Positions 51,672 to 60,655 of a stretch of DNA of 64,000 nt are shown here, one piece after another. Made by a program: the position numbers and the translations under genes. Numbering within the stretch: the stretch's first letter is position 1; the number at the start of each line of letters is the position of its first letter. The notes beneath the pieces are model-generated. The model had not been told where the DNA came from, did not search any database, and saw nothing but the letters and a program-made list of their open reading frames with translations. Source of the stretch: WRMS01 sp038562165 (lineage in GTDB: Bacteria; Bacillota; Peptococcia; DRI-13; UBA5745); the NCBI GenBank assembly GCA_038562165.1, contig JBCFAO010000019.1:3838-67837 (forward strand), given 5' to 3'.

Positions 51672-52286
51672 TTATTTGGCGCCCATGAAAAAATACACTA
51701 TACCAATAATAGCGGAAACAACAGTACCGTATACAACCACAGGGCCGGCTACCGTAAAGAGTTTATAACCCACTCCGTAAATAAAGCCTTCCTTCTTAAA
51801 CTCCAGAGCGGCGGATACAATGGAGTTGGCAAAACCGGTGACGGGTACAATGGTACCTGCCCCCGCTCTTCTGCCGATTTCATCAAAAATGCCGATACCG
51901 GTTAAAATACCGGTGATGACGATCAGAATGCTGATAACAGCGGCATTGGCCATTTTTTCATCCAGGCCTTTGCCGGAGAACCACATATTTAAGGCCTGGG
52001 AACAGGTACAGATCAGACCGCCTATGACAAAAGCCATCACCATATTCTTAAACCAGGGGACAGGCGTGGGCATATCCTTAATGTTATCTAAATATGTTTT
52101 TTGCATCTTTTTCTGGATATCTGATAGATCTTTTTCCAGAGCCAGCCGCTGATTCCGCAGCTTTTCTTTCTCTGCCTCATCGGTAGCTTTGGCTTCCTGA
52201 GCCAGTACCTCTTGATGCTGCCGCCGGATTTTTTCCTTCTGCTGCAAATCCTCAGGAGCTAATTTACTTTTTTGATCTTTAGCCAT
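51672..52286 (-). CDS. spoVAC: Stage V sporulation protein AC
   Basis: About 204 aa. C-terminal ~150 residues match SpoVAC, the mechanosensitive-channel-like membrane subunit of the SpoVA DPA channel (GGLICTCSQALNMWF, GIFDEIGRRAGAGTIVPVTGFANSIVSAALE, GYKLFTVAGPVV). The first ~65 residues are an extra charged coiled-coil extension not usual for the family. ATG 52286 with GGAGGGC upstream. It is isolated from spoVAD-spoVAE and has a candidate forespore promoter of its own (52330-52358). Confidence 0.9.
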   Translation of the reverse strand: MAKDQKSKLAPEDLQQKEKIRRQHQEVLAQEAKATDEAEKEKLRNQRLALEKDLSDIQKKMQKTYLDNIKDMPTPVPWFKNMVMAFVIGGLICTCSQALNMWFSGKGLDEKMANAAVISILIVITGILTGIGIFDEIGRRAGAGTIVPVTGFANSIVSAALEFKKEGFIYGVGYKLFTVAGPVVVYGTVVSAIIGIVYFFMGAK

Positions 52287-52329
52287 ACGATGCGCCCTCC
52301 AGCTAATAGTCTTCAATCCATACTAAATA

Positions 52330-52358
52330 TAGTATCCACTATTTGCCGGAGTTTATAC
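52330..52358 (-). promoter_or_regulatory. Candidate sigma-G promoter of spoVAC
   Basis: On the minus strand: -35 GTATA (52354-52358), 17-nt spacer, -10 GATACTA (52330-52336), one mismatch to CAT-N2-TA. Initiation about 35-40 nt upstream of the ATG. Confidence 0.45.
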
Positions 52359-52687
52359 GAAAGCAGGGCAGATTAGTCTCACTCACTCCTCGCCGGCCAA
52401 ATTGAGAAGATAGAATTTAATTAATCAAGGTAATTTGGACGGCTGCGGACGTTCGACAAGGCAACCCATCCCTTCCTTAGGAAAAATCAAGTGAGCAAAA
52501 AACGAGATAATGCATTAAGCGAAAGGGCAGATATGCATAATTTGGTATATTCGTTCTGCATATGCGCATATCTAACAAAAAATCTGCATATATCCTTTCA
52601 ATATTGCTGCACTACCTCGTTTTTTGAACAGAGAGCCCAGGCCTCAGCGCCGTGGACACCCTAAGCCGGGGCTGCATACAACCCGCC
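52359..52687. other. Intergenic region between sigF and spoVAC with nested inverted repeats
   Basis: No gene seen. An 11-bp perfect inverted repeat bounds a 131-bp segment (52496-52506 with 52616-52626). Inside are an 8-bp inverted repeat (52529-52536 with 52566-52573) and several TGCATAT-like palindromes (near 52534, 52557 and 52585). A very long stem-loop RNA, an operator array or a small non-autonomous element are all possible. Confidence 0.45.
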
Positions 52688-53449
52688 TCACTCCTTCAAA
52701 AAGGCGCGGCAACGGGCCAAAATGCTTTTTTCCAGGCGGGATATCTGCACTTGAGACAAGCCCAACTTGGCGGCCACCTGAGCCTGAGTTTTGTCCTCAA
52801 AGAACCTCATCCTGATGATCTCTTTCTCCCGGGGCGCCAACTGGTCCAGAGCCTCTTCCAGAATCAGCCTGCGGAAAGTGTTTTCCTCATCATCCTGGCT
52901 GCGAATTTGATCCAAGCGGTATAAAGGATCCTGTTGATCATTATTCACAGACTCATAAAGGGAAACCGGCAGGCTGGTGGCCTCCAGGCTATTGATCAAC
53001 ACCTCCCTGGGCATGTCCAGCTTTTCTTCCAGCTCGGCTAAAGTTGGCTCCCGGCCCAGTTCCTCTTCCAACTTGCTTTGGGCCTGGCGGATCAGGCGGA
53101 GATTGTCTTTATAAGACCGGCTGACCTTAACAGGGCCGTCATCCCGCAAGAAACGTTTGATTTCTCCCAGGATCATGGGAACGGCATAGGTAGAAAATTT
53201 GACGTCAAAGGAAAGGTCAAAGCGATCAATGGCTTTGATCAATCCGATAACCCCTATTTGAAAAAGGTCTTCTCTCTCCGGGCCCCGGCCCTGAAAACGG
53301 GAGGCTATGGTAAAAACCAGACGCAAGTTGCCTTGAATCAGGCGTTCTCGGGCCTCTTCATCTCCCTGCCGGGCGGCGTTGAGATTATGCACCATCTCTT
53401 CATCGGAGAGCCTGGGATAGCGGGGTAAATTCATCTCTGTATAGCCCAT
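52688..53449 (-). CDS. sigF: RNA polymerase sigma-F factor
   Basis: About 253 aa, forespore-specific early sigma factor. Conserved regions 2 (RQGDEEARERLIQGNLRLV, EDLFQIGVIGLIKAIDRFD), 3 and 4 (QAQVAAKLGLSQVQISRLE) are all present. ATG 53449 follows GGTGGGG; a GTG at 53458 is an alternative. It starts right after the spoIIAB stop; kept inactive by SpoIIAB until SpoIIAA is dephosphorylated. Its product, with sigma-G, would read the forespore promoters noted at 9228 and 52330. Confidence 0.95.
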   Translation of the reverse strand: MGYTEMNLPRYPRLSDEEMVHNLNAARQGDEEARERLIQGNLRLVFTIASRFQGRGPEREDLFQIGVIGLIKAIDRFDLSFDVKFSTYAVPMILGEIKRFLRDDGPVKVSRSYKDNLRLIRQAQSKLEEELGREPTLAELEEKLDMPREVLINSLEATSLPVSLYESVNNDQQDPLYRLDQIRSQDDEENTFRRLILEEALDQLAPREKEIIRMRFFEDKTQAQVAAKLGLSQVQISRLEKSILARCRAFLKE

Positions 53450-53458
53450 GATCCCCAC

Positions 53459-53923
53459 CTAAGCCTGACAAGCGTTTTTCTGATCTCCCTGGCAGAAATA
53501 TTTAAACATTCTGACCGTGGTGCCCCGGCCGGGAGCGGATTCTACCTCTAAGCGATCAGTGAACGACTGCATGAACGCAAAGCCCAGACCCATCCGCTCC
53601 GGATCCTGGGAATAAGACGGCTCCATAGCCTGAGCAATATTAGCTATTCCTACCCCTTCATCTTCTACGGCAATCAGTATGCCGTCTTCCAGCAGATCAG
53701 CCCGCAGGATCAACTGCTTGTCCTCCTGATTCTCATACCCATGGATAATGGCATTCGATACCGCCTCCGATACGGCCACCTTCAGCTCCTCTAAAGCGTT
53801 AACGGTAACCGCATCGCACTGGGAGGCCAATGCCGCCACCATGGATCGGGCTAAGCCTACATTTACGGCTTTGCTCTGCATTGTCAACATTACGGAATTC
53901 ATTTTAAGCTTGTCCCTGTTCAT
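53459..53923 (-). CDS. spoIIAB: Anti-sigma-F factor / SpoIIAA kinase SpoIIAB
   Basis: 154-aa GHKL-fold protein kinase that holds sigma-F inactive and phosphorylates SpoIIAA. The N box lies in LKVAVSEAVSNAIIHGY (Asn near residue 57), G1 is EDEGVGI and G2 is GLGFAFMQSF. Start ATG overlaps the spoIIAA stop by 4 nt; the spoIIAA-AB-AC order is the universal one. Confidence 0.96.
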   Translation of the reverse strand: MNRDKLKMNSVMLTMQSKAVNVGLARSMVAALASQCDAVTVNALEELKVAVSEAVSNAIIHGYENQEDKQLILRADLLEDGILIAVEDEGVGIANIAQAMEPSYSQDPERMGLGFAFMQSFTDRLEVESAPGRGTTVRMFKYFCQGDQKNACQA

Positions 53924-54273
53924 TTCACGGCCCCCTTTCGCAGCAACGCCATAGCCTCATCCTCTGTCTTCGTTATCTGCAAAAGAGGTATGATCCCTGA
54001 CAAATTTAATACTTTTAATACTTCTGGCCGTACGCCGGTCAAAAACATCCTTCCTTTCCGGTTTTGTATGAGCTTTAGTCTCCCCAGGAGCACACCAAGG
54101 CCGGAGCTATCCATGAAGGTCATTTTGGACATATTGACAATCAAATGCCTCGGCCTTTGATCCTCCAAAGCCGTATCCACCTTTTGCCGGAACTCCGCGG
54201 CTGATACCAGGTCGAAATCACCATTGACCCAGACCAGCAGCGCATCATTCCGGCATTCTAGTTTTAAGGCCAT
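53920..54273 (-). CDS. spoIIAA: Anti-anti-sigma factor SpoIIAA
   Basis: 117-aa STAS-domain protein that binds SpoIIAB when unphosphorylated, freeing sigma-F. The phosphorylated serine is in MTFMDSSGLG (Ser57). TAGGAGG lies 7-8 nt before the ATG. A good sigma-H promoter candidate precedes it at 54317-54343, so it can be transcribed apart from dacF. Confidence 0.96.
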   Translation of the reverse strand: MALKLECRNDALLVWVNGDFDLVSAAEFRQKVDTALEDQRPRHLIVNMSKMTFMDSSGLGVLLGRLKLIQNRKGRMFLTGVRPEVLKVLNLSGIIPLLQITKTEDEAMALLRKGAVK

Positions 54274-54316
54274 CCCATTACCTCCTAGTAGTTTGTCTAT
54301 TCATCATTATATGCTT

Positions 54317-54343
54317 ATTCTCCATATTTTACCAGTATCCTGC
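54317..54343 (-). promoter_or_regulatory. Candidate sigma-H promoter of the spoIIA operon
   Basis: On the minus strand: -35 GCAGGATAC (AGGATAC at 54335-54341), 11-nt spacer, -10 GGAGAATAA (GAAT at 54317-54320). Only one position departs from the R-N-AGGAWWW / R-N2-GAAT consensus. It ends about 40 nt before the spoIIAA ATG, near the dacF stop codon. Confidence 0.6.
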
Positions 54344-54346
54344 AAA

Positions 54347-55522
54347 TCAGGAAAGTAAATTTGTAAAAATATTTTTCATCATAAAACCCATATTAGCCCT
54401 TTCCACCGATTGATCGCCGTGCACCGGCAGCTTAACTAATAATTCCTTCTGGTCATTGGCAACCAGCAGATAGCCCAAGGGTTGGCTATTATCATAAGGA
54501 GCTGAAATATGTTCCGGGCCCTCCCAAGTATAATGAAGAATAGTTTCCTGGCCCTTCACCGCCGGTATGCCCCACTGATCCGGCAAAAGCCCTTGAATTT
54601 GCGACACCTTTCCTTTATTGACATTAATAATGATTTGAGGAATCTCCTGGGGAGCCGGCTTATAATTGACATAGGTATTAAAGGCCCAATTAAGCAGGGT
54701 TTTCGTATCATTGGTATGGCCTTTGGCCTTAGGGCTTTGCAGCACTACGGCAACCAGACTCAGACCCTGCCGCTGGGCATAACCCACCAGACAGTAGCCG
54801 GCTTCCAAAGTCCAGCCGGTTTTCAGCCCTTTGGCTCCTTCAAATTCCCAGAGCAATTTATTTTTGTTGTCGTATTGAAAAGGCCTGCTGGTATGCTCTC
54901 TAATCCTATAGTGTTTAAGAGCCGTCATTTCCAAAAGATCAGGATGCTTTACCGCCTCCCGGGCCAGCAGACAGAGATCCCAGGCAGTAGTGTAATGGTT
55001 TTCGTCATGCAGACCATTGGCATTGACAAAATGACTGCCTTCCATGCCCAGCTCTTTCGCTCTTTCATTCATTTTCTCCACAAAAGCGCCGTGGCTGCCG
55101 GCCAAATATTCGGCTATGGCTACCGCCGCATCATTGCCGGAAGCTAAAGCTACTCCCAGAGCCAGCTCTTTTAAAGTAAGAATTTCTCCTTCCGCCAAAA
55201 AAATCTGGGAACCGCCGTAAGATTCAGCCAAAGCGCTGGCCGTTACCCGGTCCTCCCAGCTTGCTTCTCCCCTTTCCACCGCTTCCACCGCCAAAAGCAG
55301 GGTCATCAGCTTCGTTGTACTGGCAGGATAATGACGCTCCTGAATTTCCTTTTCATAAAGCACCATTCCCGTACTGACTTCCATGACGATAGCCGACTCC
55401 GCTTCCACTTCAACCGGCAGTTGAGCCGCAGCCAAGGCCTTAGACTCCGCCAGAGGGCAAGCAAAGATAAGCAAGGCCAGGGCAATAGAAACCAGACCCT
55501 TGATTTTTTTGTTCGTCTTCAA
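54347..55522 (-). CDS. dacF: D-alanyl-D-alanine carboxypeptidase DacF
   Basis: About 391 aa, class A-type low-molecular-weight PBP that trims spore cortex peptidoglycan. Signal peptide (hydrophobic stretch ending around ALAAAQ), active-site PASTTKLM, SGN (ASGNDAA) and KTG (GLKTGWT) are all intact, and a C-terminal domain and amphipathic anchor follow. The start is TTG 55522, eight nt after AGGAGG; the frame from 55558 would put that SD inside the gene. The dacF-spoIIA order matches Bacillus. Confidence 0.93.
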   Translation of the reverse strand: MKTNKKIKGLVSIALALLIFACPLAESKALAAAQLPVEVEAESAIVMEVSTGMVLYEKEIQERHYPASTTKLMTLLLAVEAVERGEASWEDRVTASALAESYGGSQIFLAEGEILTLKELALGVALASGNDAAVAIAEYLAGSHGAFVEKMNERAKELGMEGSHFVNANGLHDENHYTTAWDLCLLAREAVKHPDLLEMTALKHYRIREHTSRPFQYDNKNKLLWEFEGAKGLKTGWTLEAGYCLVGYAQRQGLSLVAVVLQSPKAKGHTNDTKTLLNWAFNTYVNYKPAPQEIPQIIINVNKGKVSQIQGLLPDQWGIPAVKGQETILHYTWEGPEHISAPYDNSQPLGYLLVANDQKELLVKLPVHGDQSVERANMGFMMKNIFTNLLS

Positions 55523-55607
55523 TGTAGCCACCTCCTGAGGTCTATTCTTACCTCTCAAGAAGAATATATGTACAAAGTTGGCAATTTAGCAAAATATTTT
55601 CTACAAA

Positions 55608-55650
55608 AAAAATCCGGAATTCGCTGAACTGCCGCAAATCCCGGATTTTT
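55608..55650 (-). terminator. Terminator of secF
   Basis: A 10-bp stem (55641-55650 with 55608-55617), followed in the minus direction by an unbroken T8 tail, about 30 nt after the secF stop and before dacF. Confidence 0.85.
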
Positions 55651-55681
55651 CTCGTATATCGTTTAGCGCCTATAAATGCAA

Positions 55682-56545
55682 TCAGTCTATCTTGATTCCG
55701 TCGGGCTTAAATTCCAGCCAAAGGTTGCCGGAAATAAATACGGAGGAATAAAAGCCGGCCACGTTGCCTACCATCAAAGCGATGGCAAAGACCCGGGTGG
55801 TTTCGCCGCCCAGGAAAATCAGGCATAACAGCACCAAAACCACGGTTAGGGACATATTGACGGAGCGGGTCAATGTTTGGCTGATACTGGCATTGACCAG
55901 CTCATTGCCTTTCATTTTGCTGTTAACCTTTATGTTCTCGCGAATACGGTCAAAAACGACGATGGTATTGTTGATGGAATAACCGATAATGGTCAATACC
56001 GCAGCGATAAATGAGCTCTCCACTTCATACTGGAAGATTGAGAAAAAGCCCAGCATAATGATAACGTCATGGAGCAGGCACAAGATGGCGGCTACTGCAA
56101 ATTTCCACTGGAAACGCAGGGAAATATAAACAAGCATCAAGGCTGCCGCCAGGGCCAAGGCAATTAAACCATTGCGGGTCAATTCCTTGCCGACAATAGG
56201 GCCGACGCTTTCTATGCGCTTTAATTCATATTCGCCCAGCGTCTCTTTGAAAGCATCCAGAATCTTATTTTGGGTAGCCTCATCTATCTCAACGGACTTG
56301 ATGATATAAGTGCCTTCGCCGTCCTGGATGATGGTGCTGTTGTCCAAACCATCTTCTTTCAGCACATCTCTGACTTGTTCCATAGTAACGGCCTCACTGC
56401 TGAATTTCAAATCCAGCAAAGTACCGCTTTGAAAATCAATGCCTTGGTTTAGACCTTGGGCTAATAGTGAAACCAGACCGGCGACGATAAGCAGAGCAGA
56501 GATTATATAGTAGATCTTACGGTTTTTATAAAAATTGATATTCAT
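55682..56545 (-). CDS. secF: Protein translocase subunit SecF
   Basis: 287-aa membrane protein, partner of SecD in post-translocation release and proton-driven export. It has the N-terminal helix, the short external domain, the GIDFQSGT motif (G-I-DF-x-GG family) and the five C-terminal helices with FDRIRENI. It overlaps secD by 4 nt. SecD and SecF are separate here rather than fused. Confidence 0.95.
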   Translation of the reverse strand: MNINFYKNRKIYYIISALLIVAGLVSLLAQGLNQGIDFQSGTLLDLKFSSEAVTMEQVRDVLKEDGLDNSTIIQDGEGTYIIKSVEIDEATQNKILDAFKETLGEYELKRIESVGPIVGKELTRNGLIALALAAALMLVYISLRFQWKFAVAAILCLLHDVIIMLGFFSIFQYEVESSFIAAVLTIIGYSINNTIVVFDRIRENIKVNSKMKGNELVNASISQTLTRSVNMSLTVVLVLLCLIFLGGETTRVFAIALMVGNVAGFYSSVFISGNLWLEFKPDGIKID

Positions 56546-57837
56546 TTTCCTGCTCCTTTCCCGCCATATAACCAGGGATTGGTAAACATACCGGACTCAG
56601 CCACATTTTTCAGCAGGAACCGGGTGTAAACGATAGCGGTAAACATGCTGATCAGAATACCCAGGCTTAAGGTAACGGCAAATCCCTTGATGCTGCCGGT
56701 GCCTTTCCAGAATAGTACGGCAGCGGCAATCAGCGTGGTGACATTTGAGTCGATAATCGTCCACAAGGCCCTGGAAAAGCCGGCGTTAATCGAAGCCCGC
56801 AGAGTCTTGCCCCGGCTCAGCTCATCCTTCAGCCGTTCGTAAATGATGATATTGGAGTCCACACACATGCCTATGGTCAGCACAATACCCAATATGCCCG
56901 GCAAGGTCAGAGTGGCTTTAATTAAAGCCATAGAGGCCATCAGAAGCACTGTATAAAGGACCAGGGAAAAGCCGGCAATAACACCGGGGAGCCTGTACAC
57001 CACTATCATAAAAATCACTACCAAAACAAGACCTACTATACCGGCCTTCTGGCTTTTTTCAATGGAATCAGCGCCCAGTGTGGGACCGATAGTCCTTTTC
57101 TCTACAATCTCCACCGGCACCGGCAAAGCGCCGGATTGCAAGAGCAATGCCAGCTGTCGGGCATCCTGTAAGGAGCTGTAGCCTGTAATCACCGCGTCAC
57201 CGGTAGGAATGGCCGTGCTGACAAAGGGAAAAGAAATCATTTCCTCATCCAAATAAATAGCGATGTTGCGCCGCATATCGCCCTTTGACAGGGCGCCTTC
57301 AATGGTCAGCTCAGGATAAGACTCCACCAGCATTTTGGTGGTGTCGGCAAAGATTTTCTTGCCCTCATCGTCAAATTCCAGCCTGACCACATATTCGTCA
57401 GTTTTAATCGCTCCGGGGCGATTGCTTGACTGTATGGCCTCTGTGGCATTGGCCAGATGGCTGCCGTCTAAAATCACGGTTTGATTGCCCGCCTCATCAA
57501 AAGTGCGGAAGGTCAGATAGGCTGTCTTGCCGATCATGGCAATGGCTTCTTCAGGATCCTGAACCCCCGGCAGCTCGATCAGCACCCGGTTATTGCCTTC
57601 CTGCTGTATGGTGGGCTCCGTTACTCCCAAGCTATTGATGCGAAGATCCATAATCGACATAACTTTATCCATCTCCGCCTGGGTTACATCCGTGGTGGCC
57701 TGCACCCGGACTTGGGCGCCGCCTTTCAGGTCCAGACCCAGCTTCAGATAGCTGCCTAAATAGGTCATGCCCAAATAACCGCTGACTATCGTCAGGATCA
57801 GGACCAATATGACGGCCGCTGCCTTTCCGGTTTTCAT
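56542..57837 (-). CDS. secD: Protein translocase subunit SecD
   Basis: 431 aa. DLKGGAQVRVQ is the D1 hallmark, the large P1 domain follows, and the last part carries six helices with GMCVDSNIIIYERLKDEL, the characteristic SecD motif. SD GGAGGAGGAG before ATG. Upstream is yajC, but a strong terminator (57936-57965) lies between them, so secD must have its own promoter in the ~95-nt gap or rely on readthrough. Confidence 0.95.
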   Translation of the reverse strand: MKTGKAAAVILVLILTIVSGYLGMTYLGSYLKLGLDLKGGAQVRVQATTDVTQAEMDKVMSIMDLRINSLGVTEPTIQQEGNNRVLIELPGVQDPEEAIAMIGKTAYLTFRTFDEAGNQTVILDGSHLANATEAIQSSNRPGAIKTDEYVVRLEFDDEGKKIFADTTKMLVESYPELTIEGALSKGDMRRNIAIYLDEEMISFPFVSTAIPTGDAVITGYSSLQDARQLALLLQSGALPVPVEIVEKRTIGPTLGADSIEKSQKAGIVGLVLVVIFMIVVYRLPGVIAGFSLVLYTVLLMASMALIKATLTLPGILGIVLTIGMCVDSNIIIYERLKDELSRGKTLRASINAGFSRALWTIIDSNVTTLIAAAVLFWKGTGSIKGFAVTLSLGILISMFTAIVYTRFLLKNVAESGMFTNPWLYGGKGAGK

Positions 57838-57935
57838 TGCTGCTCCTCCTCCATCATGGATTATACTATTTCCGGATTAAAATCCGGCAACAGTATTACT
57901 GCAATATTATATGGCTGTTCATTAGCTTTGTCAAA

Positions 57936-57965
57936 ATAAAAAGCGCGAACCCTGGCGGTTCGCGC
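57936..57965 (-). terminator. Terminator downstream of yajC
   Basis: Nine-bp perfect GC-rich stem (57957-57965 with 57943-57951), 5-nt loop, and TTTTTATTTT in the minus direction. Confidence 0.85.
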
Positions 57966-57986
57966 CGTCATTAAGGAAGTCTTCCT

Positions 57987-58355
57987 TTAACGATTCTCTT
58001 GATCGTCGTCCTGATCCTGATCAATGACGTAATCAGCATCCGCCATATCTTCCTCCGACAACACCTCAGGCTCCGGTGCTTTTGAAGCCTTGGTTTCACT
58101 GCGTAAAATGCTGCCGATAGCCGACTTGGCAAAATGGACATAAACTTCTGAAGCAATTTCCAGGGTGATCCGGTCTTCCTTGATACCTCTGACAATGCCA
58201 TGGATACCGCCGATGGTCACTACCCGGTCTCCCTTCTTCAGGCTATCCATCATCGTCGTTCTTTCTTTTTGCTGCTTTTTCTGGGGACGCAGAATGAGAA
58301 AATACATCATGGCCACCATGACGACGATCCAGATGAGGCTTCCATATTGGCCCAT
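57987..58355 (-). CDS. yajC: Preprotein translocase subunit YajC
   Basis: 122 aa: N-terminal transmembrane helix (LIWIVVMVAMMYFLI), the family RPQKKQQKE motif and a KGDRVVTIGGIHG beta-domain, then an acidic Asp/Glu-rich tail. Auxiliary of SecDF. TAAGGAGG precedes the ATG. It has its own promoter (58399-58427). Confidence 0.94.
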   Translation of the reverse strand: MGQYGSLIWIVVMVAMMYFLILRPQKKQQKERTTMMDSLKKGDRVVTIGGIHGIVRGIKEDRITLEIASEVYVHFAKSAIGSILRSETKASKAPEPEVLSEEDMADADYVIDQDQDDDQENR

Positions 58356-58398
58356 TTAAAAACCTCCTTAAATATAATACAAAAACTCTCCAAAGAGA

Positions 58399-58427
58399 AT
58401 AATACATTGTAGCGGCCAAGAATGCAA
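58399..58427 (-). promoter_or_regulatory. Sigma-A promoter of yajC
   Basis: On the minus strand: -35 TTGCAT (58422-58427), 17-nt spacer, -10 TATTAT (58399-58404). Confidence 0.55.
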
Positions 58428-58434
58428 GCCTATT

Positions 58435-59559
58435 TTAATAACCCCAGGCATTTAACAGTCTGGCAGCCGTCTGGCCCAGCCGGTTTTCTTCGATGGCCAG
58501 CCGCAGCTCCGCCATTAAAGAAACCAGATAATGCAGGTTATGGATGGTGGCCAGCCTGGCGCCCAAGATCTCTCCGGCAATGAATAAATGGCGGATATAG
58601 GCCCGGCTGAAATGGCGGCAGGCATAGCAGGAGCATTGCTCATCCAAAGGCCGCATGTCTTCTTTATATTGGCTGTTGCGAATCACCAGCTTGCCTTGAG
58701 AAGTAAACAGGGTACCGTTGCGGGCAATCCGGGTGGGCAGCACGCAGTCAAACATATCTACGCCCCGCAAAACCCCTGCCACCAGGCAATCGGGGGAACC
58801 CACCCCCATCAGGTAGCGGGGCTTTTCCTGAGGCAAAAGGGGCGTGGTATGCTCCAGAACCTCATACATCAAGGGTTTTTCTTCGCCTACGCTTAGACCG
58901 CCGATACCGTAGCCGGGAAAATCCATCTCCACTAATTCTGCGGCGCTTTGGGCCCGCAGGTCTTTGTACATGCCCCCTTGAACGATGCCAAAAAGACTTT
59001 GGTTTTCCCGGCAGTGGGCAGCTTTGCAGCGGGCAGCCCAGCGGCCGCTGCGGGCCGTAGCCGCCTTGGCGTATTCGTAAGTAGCCGGATAAGGGATGCA
59101 CTCGTCAAAGGCCATGGCAATATCAGCCCCCAGTTTTCCCTCAATATCCATGACGCTTTCCGGCGTGAACAAATGTTTGGAGCCGTCGATATGAGAGCGG
59201 AATTCCACTCCCTCTTCCCGGATTTTTTGCAGCTCCCCTAAACTGAAAACCTGAAAACCGCCGCTGTCCGTCAAAATCGGTCCCTGCCATTGCATAAAAC
59301 CATGAAGGCCGCCGTGGGCCGCCACCAGGTCGGCGCCGGGCCGTAAATACAGGTGATAGGTATTGGACAGCAGAATTCTGGCTCCCATCTCCTCCAGCTC
59401 CGCCGGCGTCATGGCTTTCACCGTAGCCTGGGTGCCTACCGGCATAAATACCGGCGTCTCAACGGTGCCATGGGGCGTTTCCAGACGGCCCCGCCGGGCC
59501 ATGGAACCTTCATCTTTCTTTAAACAGGTCCATTTTACTTTCAAGTTCTGTTTCTCCAT
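58435..59559 (-). CDS. tgt: Queuine tRNA-ribosyltransferase (Tgt)
   Basis: About 374 aa. Exchanges G34 of tRNAs for preQ1 in bacteria. The catalytic Asp motifs are DSGGFQVFSLG and DCVLPTRIARNG; the zinc site reads CSCYAC plus His; GGLSVGEEKP is also present. The N terminus before RRGRLETPHGTVETP is about 35 residues. ATG 59559 gives the usual length, but no strong SD is seen; ATG 59583 lies inside the queA end. queA is directly upstream. Confidence 0.95.
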   Translation of the reverse strand: MEKQNLKVKWTCLKKDEGSMARRGRLETPHGTVETPVFMPVGTQATVKAMTPAELEEMGARILLSNTYHLYLRPGADLVAAHGGLHGFMQWQGPILTDSGGFQVFSLGELQKIREEGVEFRSHIDGSKHLFTPESVMDIEGKLGADIAMAFDECIPYPATYEYAKAATARSGRWAARCKAAHCRENQSLFGIVQGGMYKDLRAQSAAELVEMDFPGYGIGGLSVGEEKPLMYEVLEHTTPLLPQEKPRYLMGVGSPDCLVAGVLRGVDMFDCVLPTRIARNGTLFTSQGKLVIRNSQYKEDMRPLDEQCSCYACRHFSRAYIRHLFIAGEILGARLATIHNLHYLVSLMAELRLAIEENRLGQTAARLLNAWGY

Positions 59560-59564
59560 TTCTA

Positions 59565-60584
59565 TTATAGTAGCAGCATGCAATCGCCAAAAGAGAAAAA
59601 CCGGTACTGTTCCCGCACCGCTTCTTCATAAGCCGCCAGTACCCGCTCTCTGCCGGCTAAAGCACTGACCAGCATCAGCAGCGTAGACTTCGGCAGATGG
59701 AAATTGGTCAGCAGCCCGTCAATAATCTTAAAACGGTATCCGGGATAAATAAAAATATCTGTCCAACCCTGGCCCGGCCGCAAATTGCCCGTCTGACCCA
59801 TGGATTCCAAGGTTCTGACGGCAGTGGTGCCCACAGCGATAACCCGGCGGCCTTCGGCCTTGGCCCGGTTCACTGCCGCCGCTGTTTTTTCGCTGACCTC
59901 ATAATACTCTTTATGCATCTTATGGTCTTCAATCCGCTGGGCTTCCACCGGCCGGAAAGTCCCCAGACCCACATGAAGCAATACTTCCGCCAGCTCTACG
60001 CCCATTGCTTTCAGCCCCGCCAAGGTACTCTCCGTAAAATGCAAGCCCGCTGTGGGGGCCGCCGCCGAACCGGCCTTATTCCCATATACCGTCTGGTATC
60101 TTTCCGGATTGGCCAGGTCTTCATGGATATAAGGAGGCAGCGGTACCTGGCCTACTTGGTTGAGTACCTCTTCAAAATCGCCCTGCCACTCAAAACGTAC
60201 CAGCCGGCCTCCCGCTTCCGTACGCTCTTCAATGGTTCCTCTTAGCTCTCCCTGGCCAAAAATCAGCCTGGTGCCGGGCTGCAGCCGCCGGCCGGGCCTG
60301 ACCAGGCAATCCCATAGCCCCGGTGCCGCCTGATGCAGCAAAAAACATTCCGCCTGGCCGCCGCTGCCTTCTTTGTGGCCTAAAAGCCGGGCCGGCAGTA
60401 CCCGGGTATGGTTAAACACCAGCAAATCTCCCGGCTGCAAGTATTGAGGCAAATGATAAAAATGGTCGTGGATCAGGCCTGTATCCTTTGGCAAAACCAG
60501 CATCCGGGAATGATCCCTGGGTTCCATAGGATGCTGGGCAATCAATTCTTTAGGCAACAGGTAATCAAATAGGGAAATCTCCAT
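59565..60584 (-). CDS. queA: S-adenosylmethionine:tRNA ribosyltransferase-isomerase QueA
   Basis: 339 aa. Transfers the ribosyl part of SAM to preQ1 in tRNA, giving epoxyqueuosine. FDYLLPKELIAQHP, DHSRMLVL, GLHFTES and TNFHLPKSTLLMLVSA are the family motifs. No strong SD before the ATG. Tgt follows directly, so the order is queA-tgt; QueH is 2 kb upstream in the same direction. Confidence 0.96.
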   Translation of the reverse strand: MEISLFDYLLPKELIAQHPMEPRDHSRMLVLPKDTGLIHDHFYHLPQYLQPGDLLVFNHTRVLPARLLGHKEGSGGQAECFLLHQAAPGLWDCLVRPGRRLQPGTRLIFGQGELRGTIEERTEAGGRLVRFEWQGDFEEVLNQVGQVPLPPYIHEDLANPERYQTVYGNKAGSAAAPTAGLHFTESTLAGLKAMGVELAEVLLHVGLGTFRPVEAQRIEDHKMHKEYYEVSEKTAAAVNRAKAEGRRVIAVGTTAVRTLESMGQTGNLRPGQGWTDIFIYPGYRFKIIDGLLTNFHLPKSTLLMLVSALAGRERVLAAYEEAVREQYRFFSFGDCMLLL

Positions 60585-60655
60585 CCAGCAAAAGCCTTTC
60601 TATACATAGAATTTATCAGTTCATTGCAATGGGCAACTTTTTCAGCGCCCCCTTC

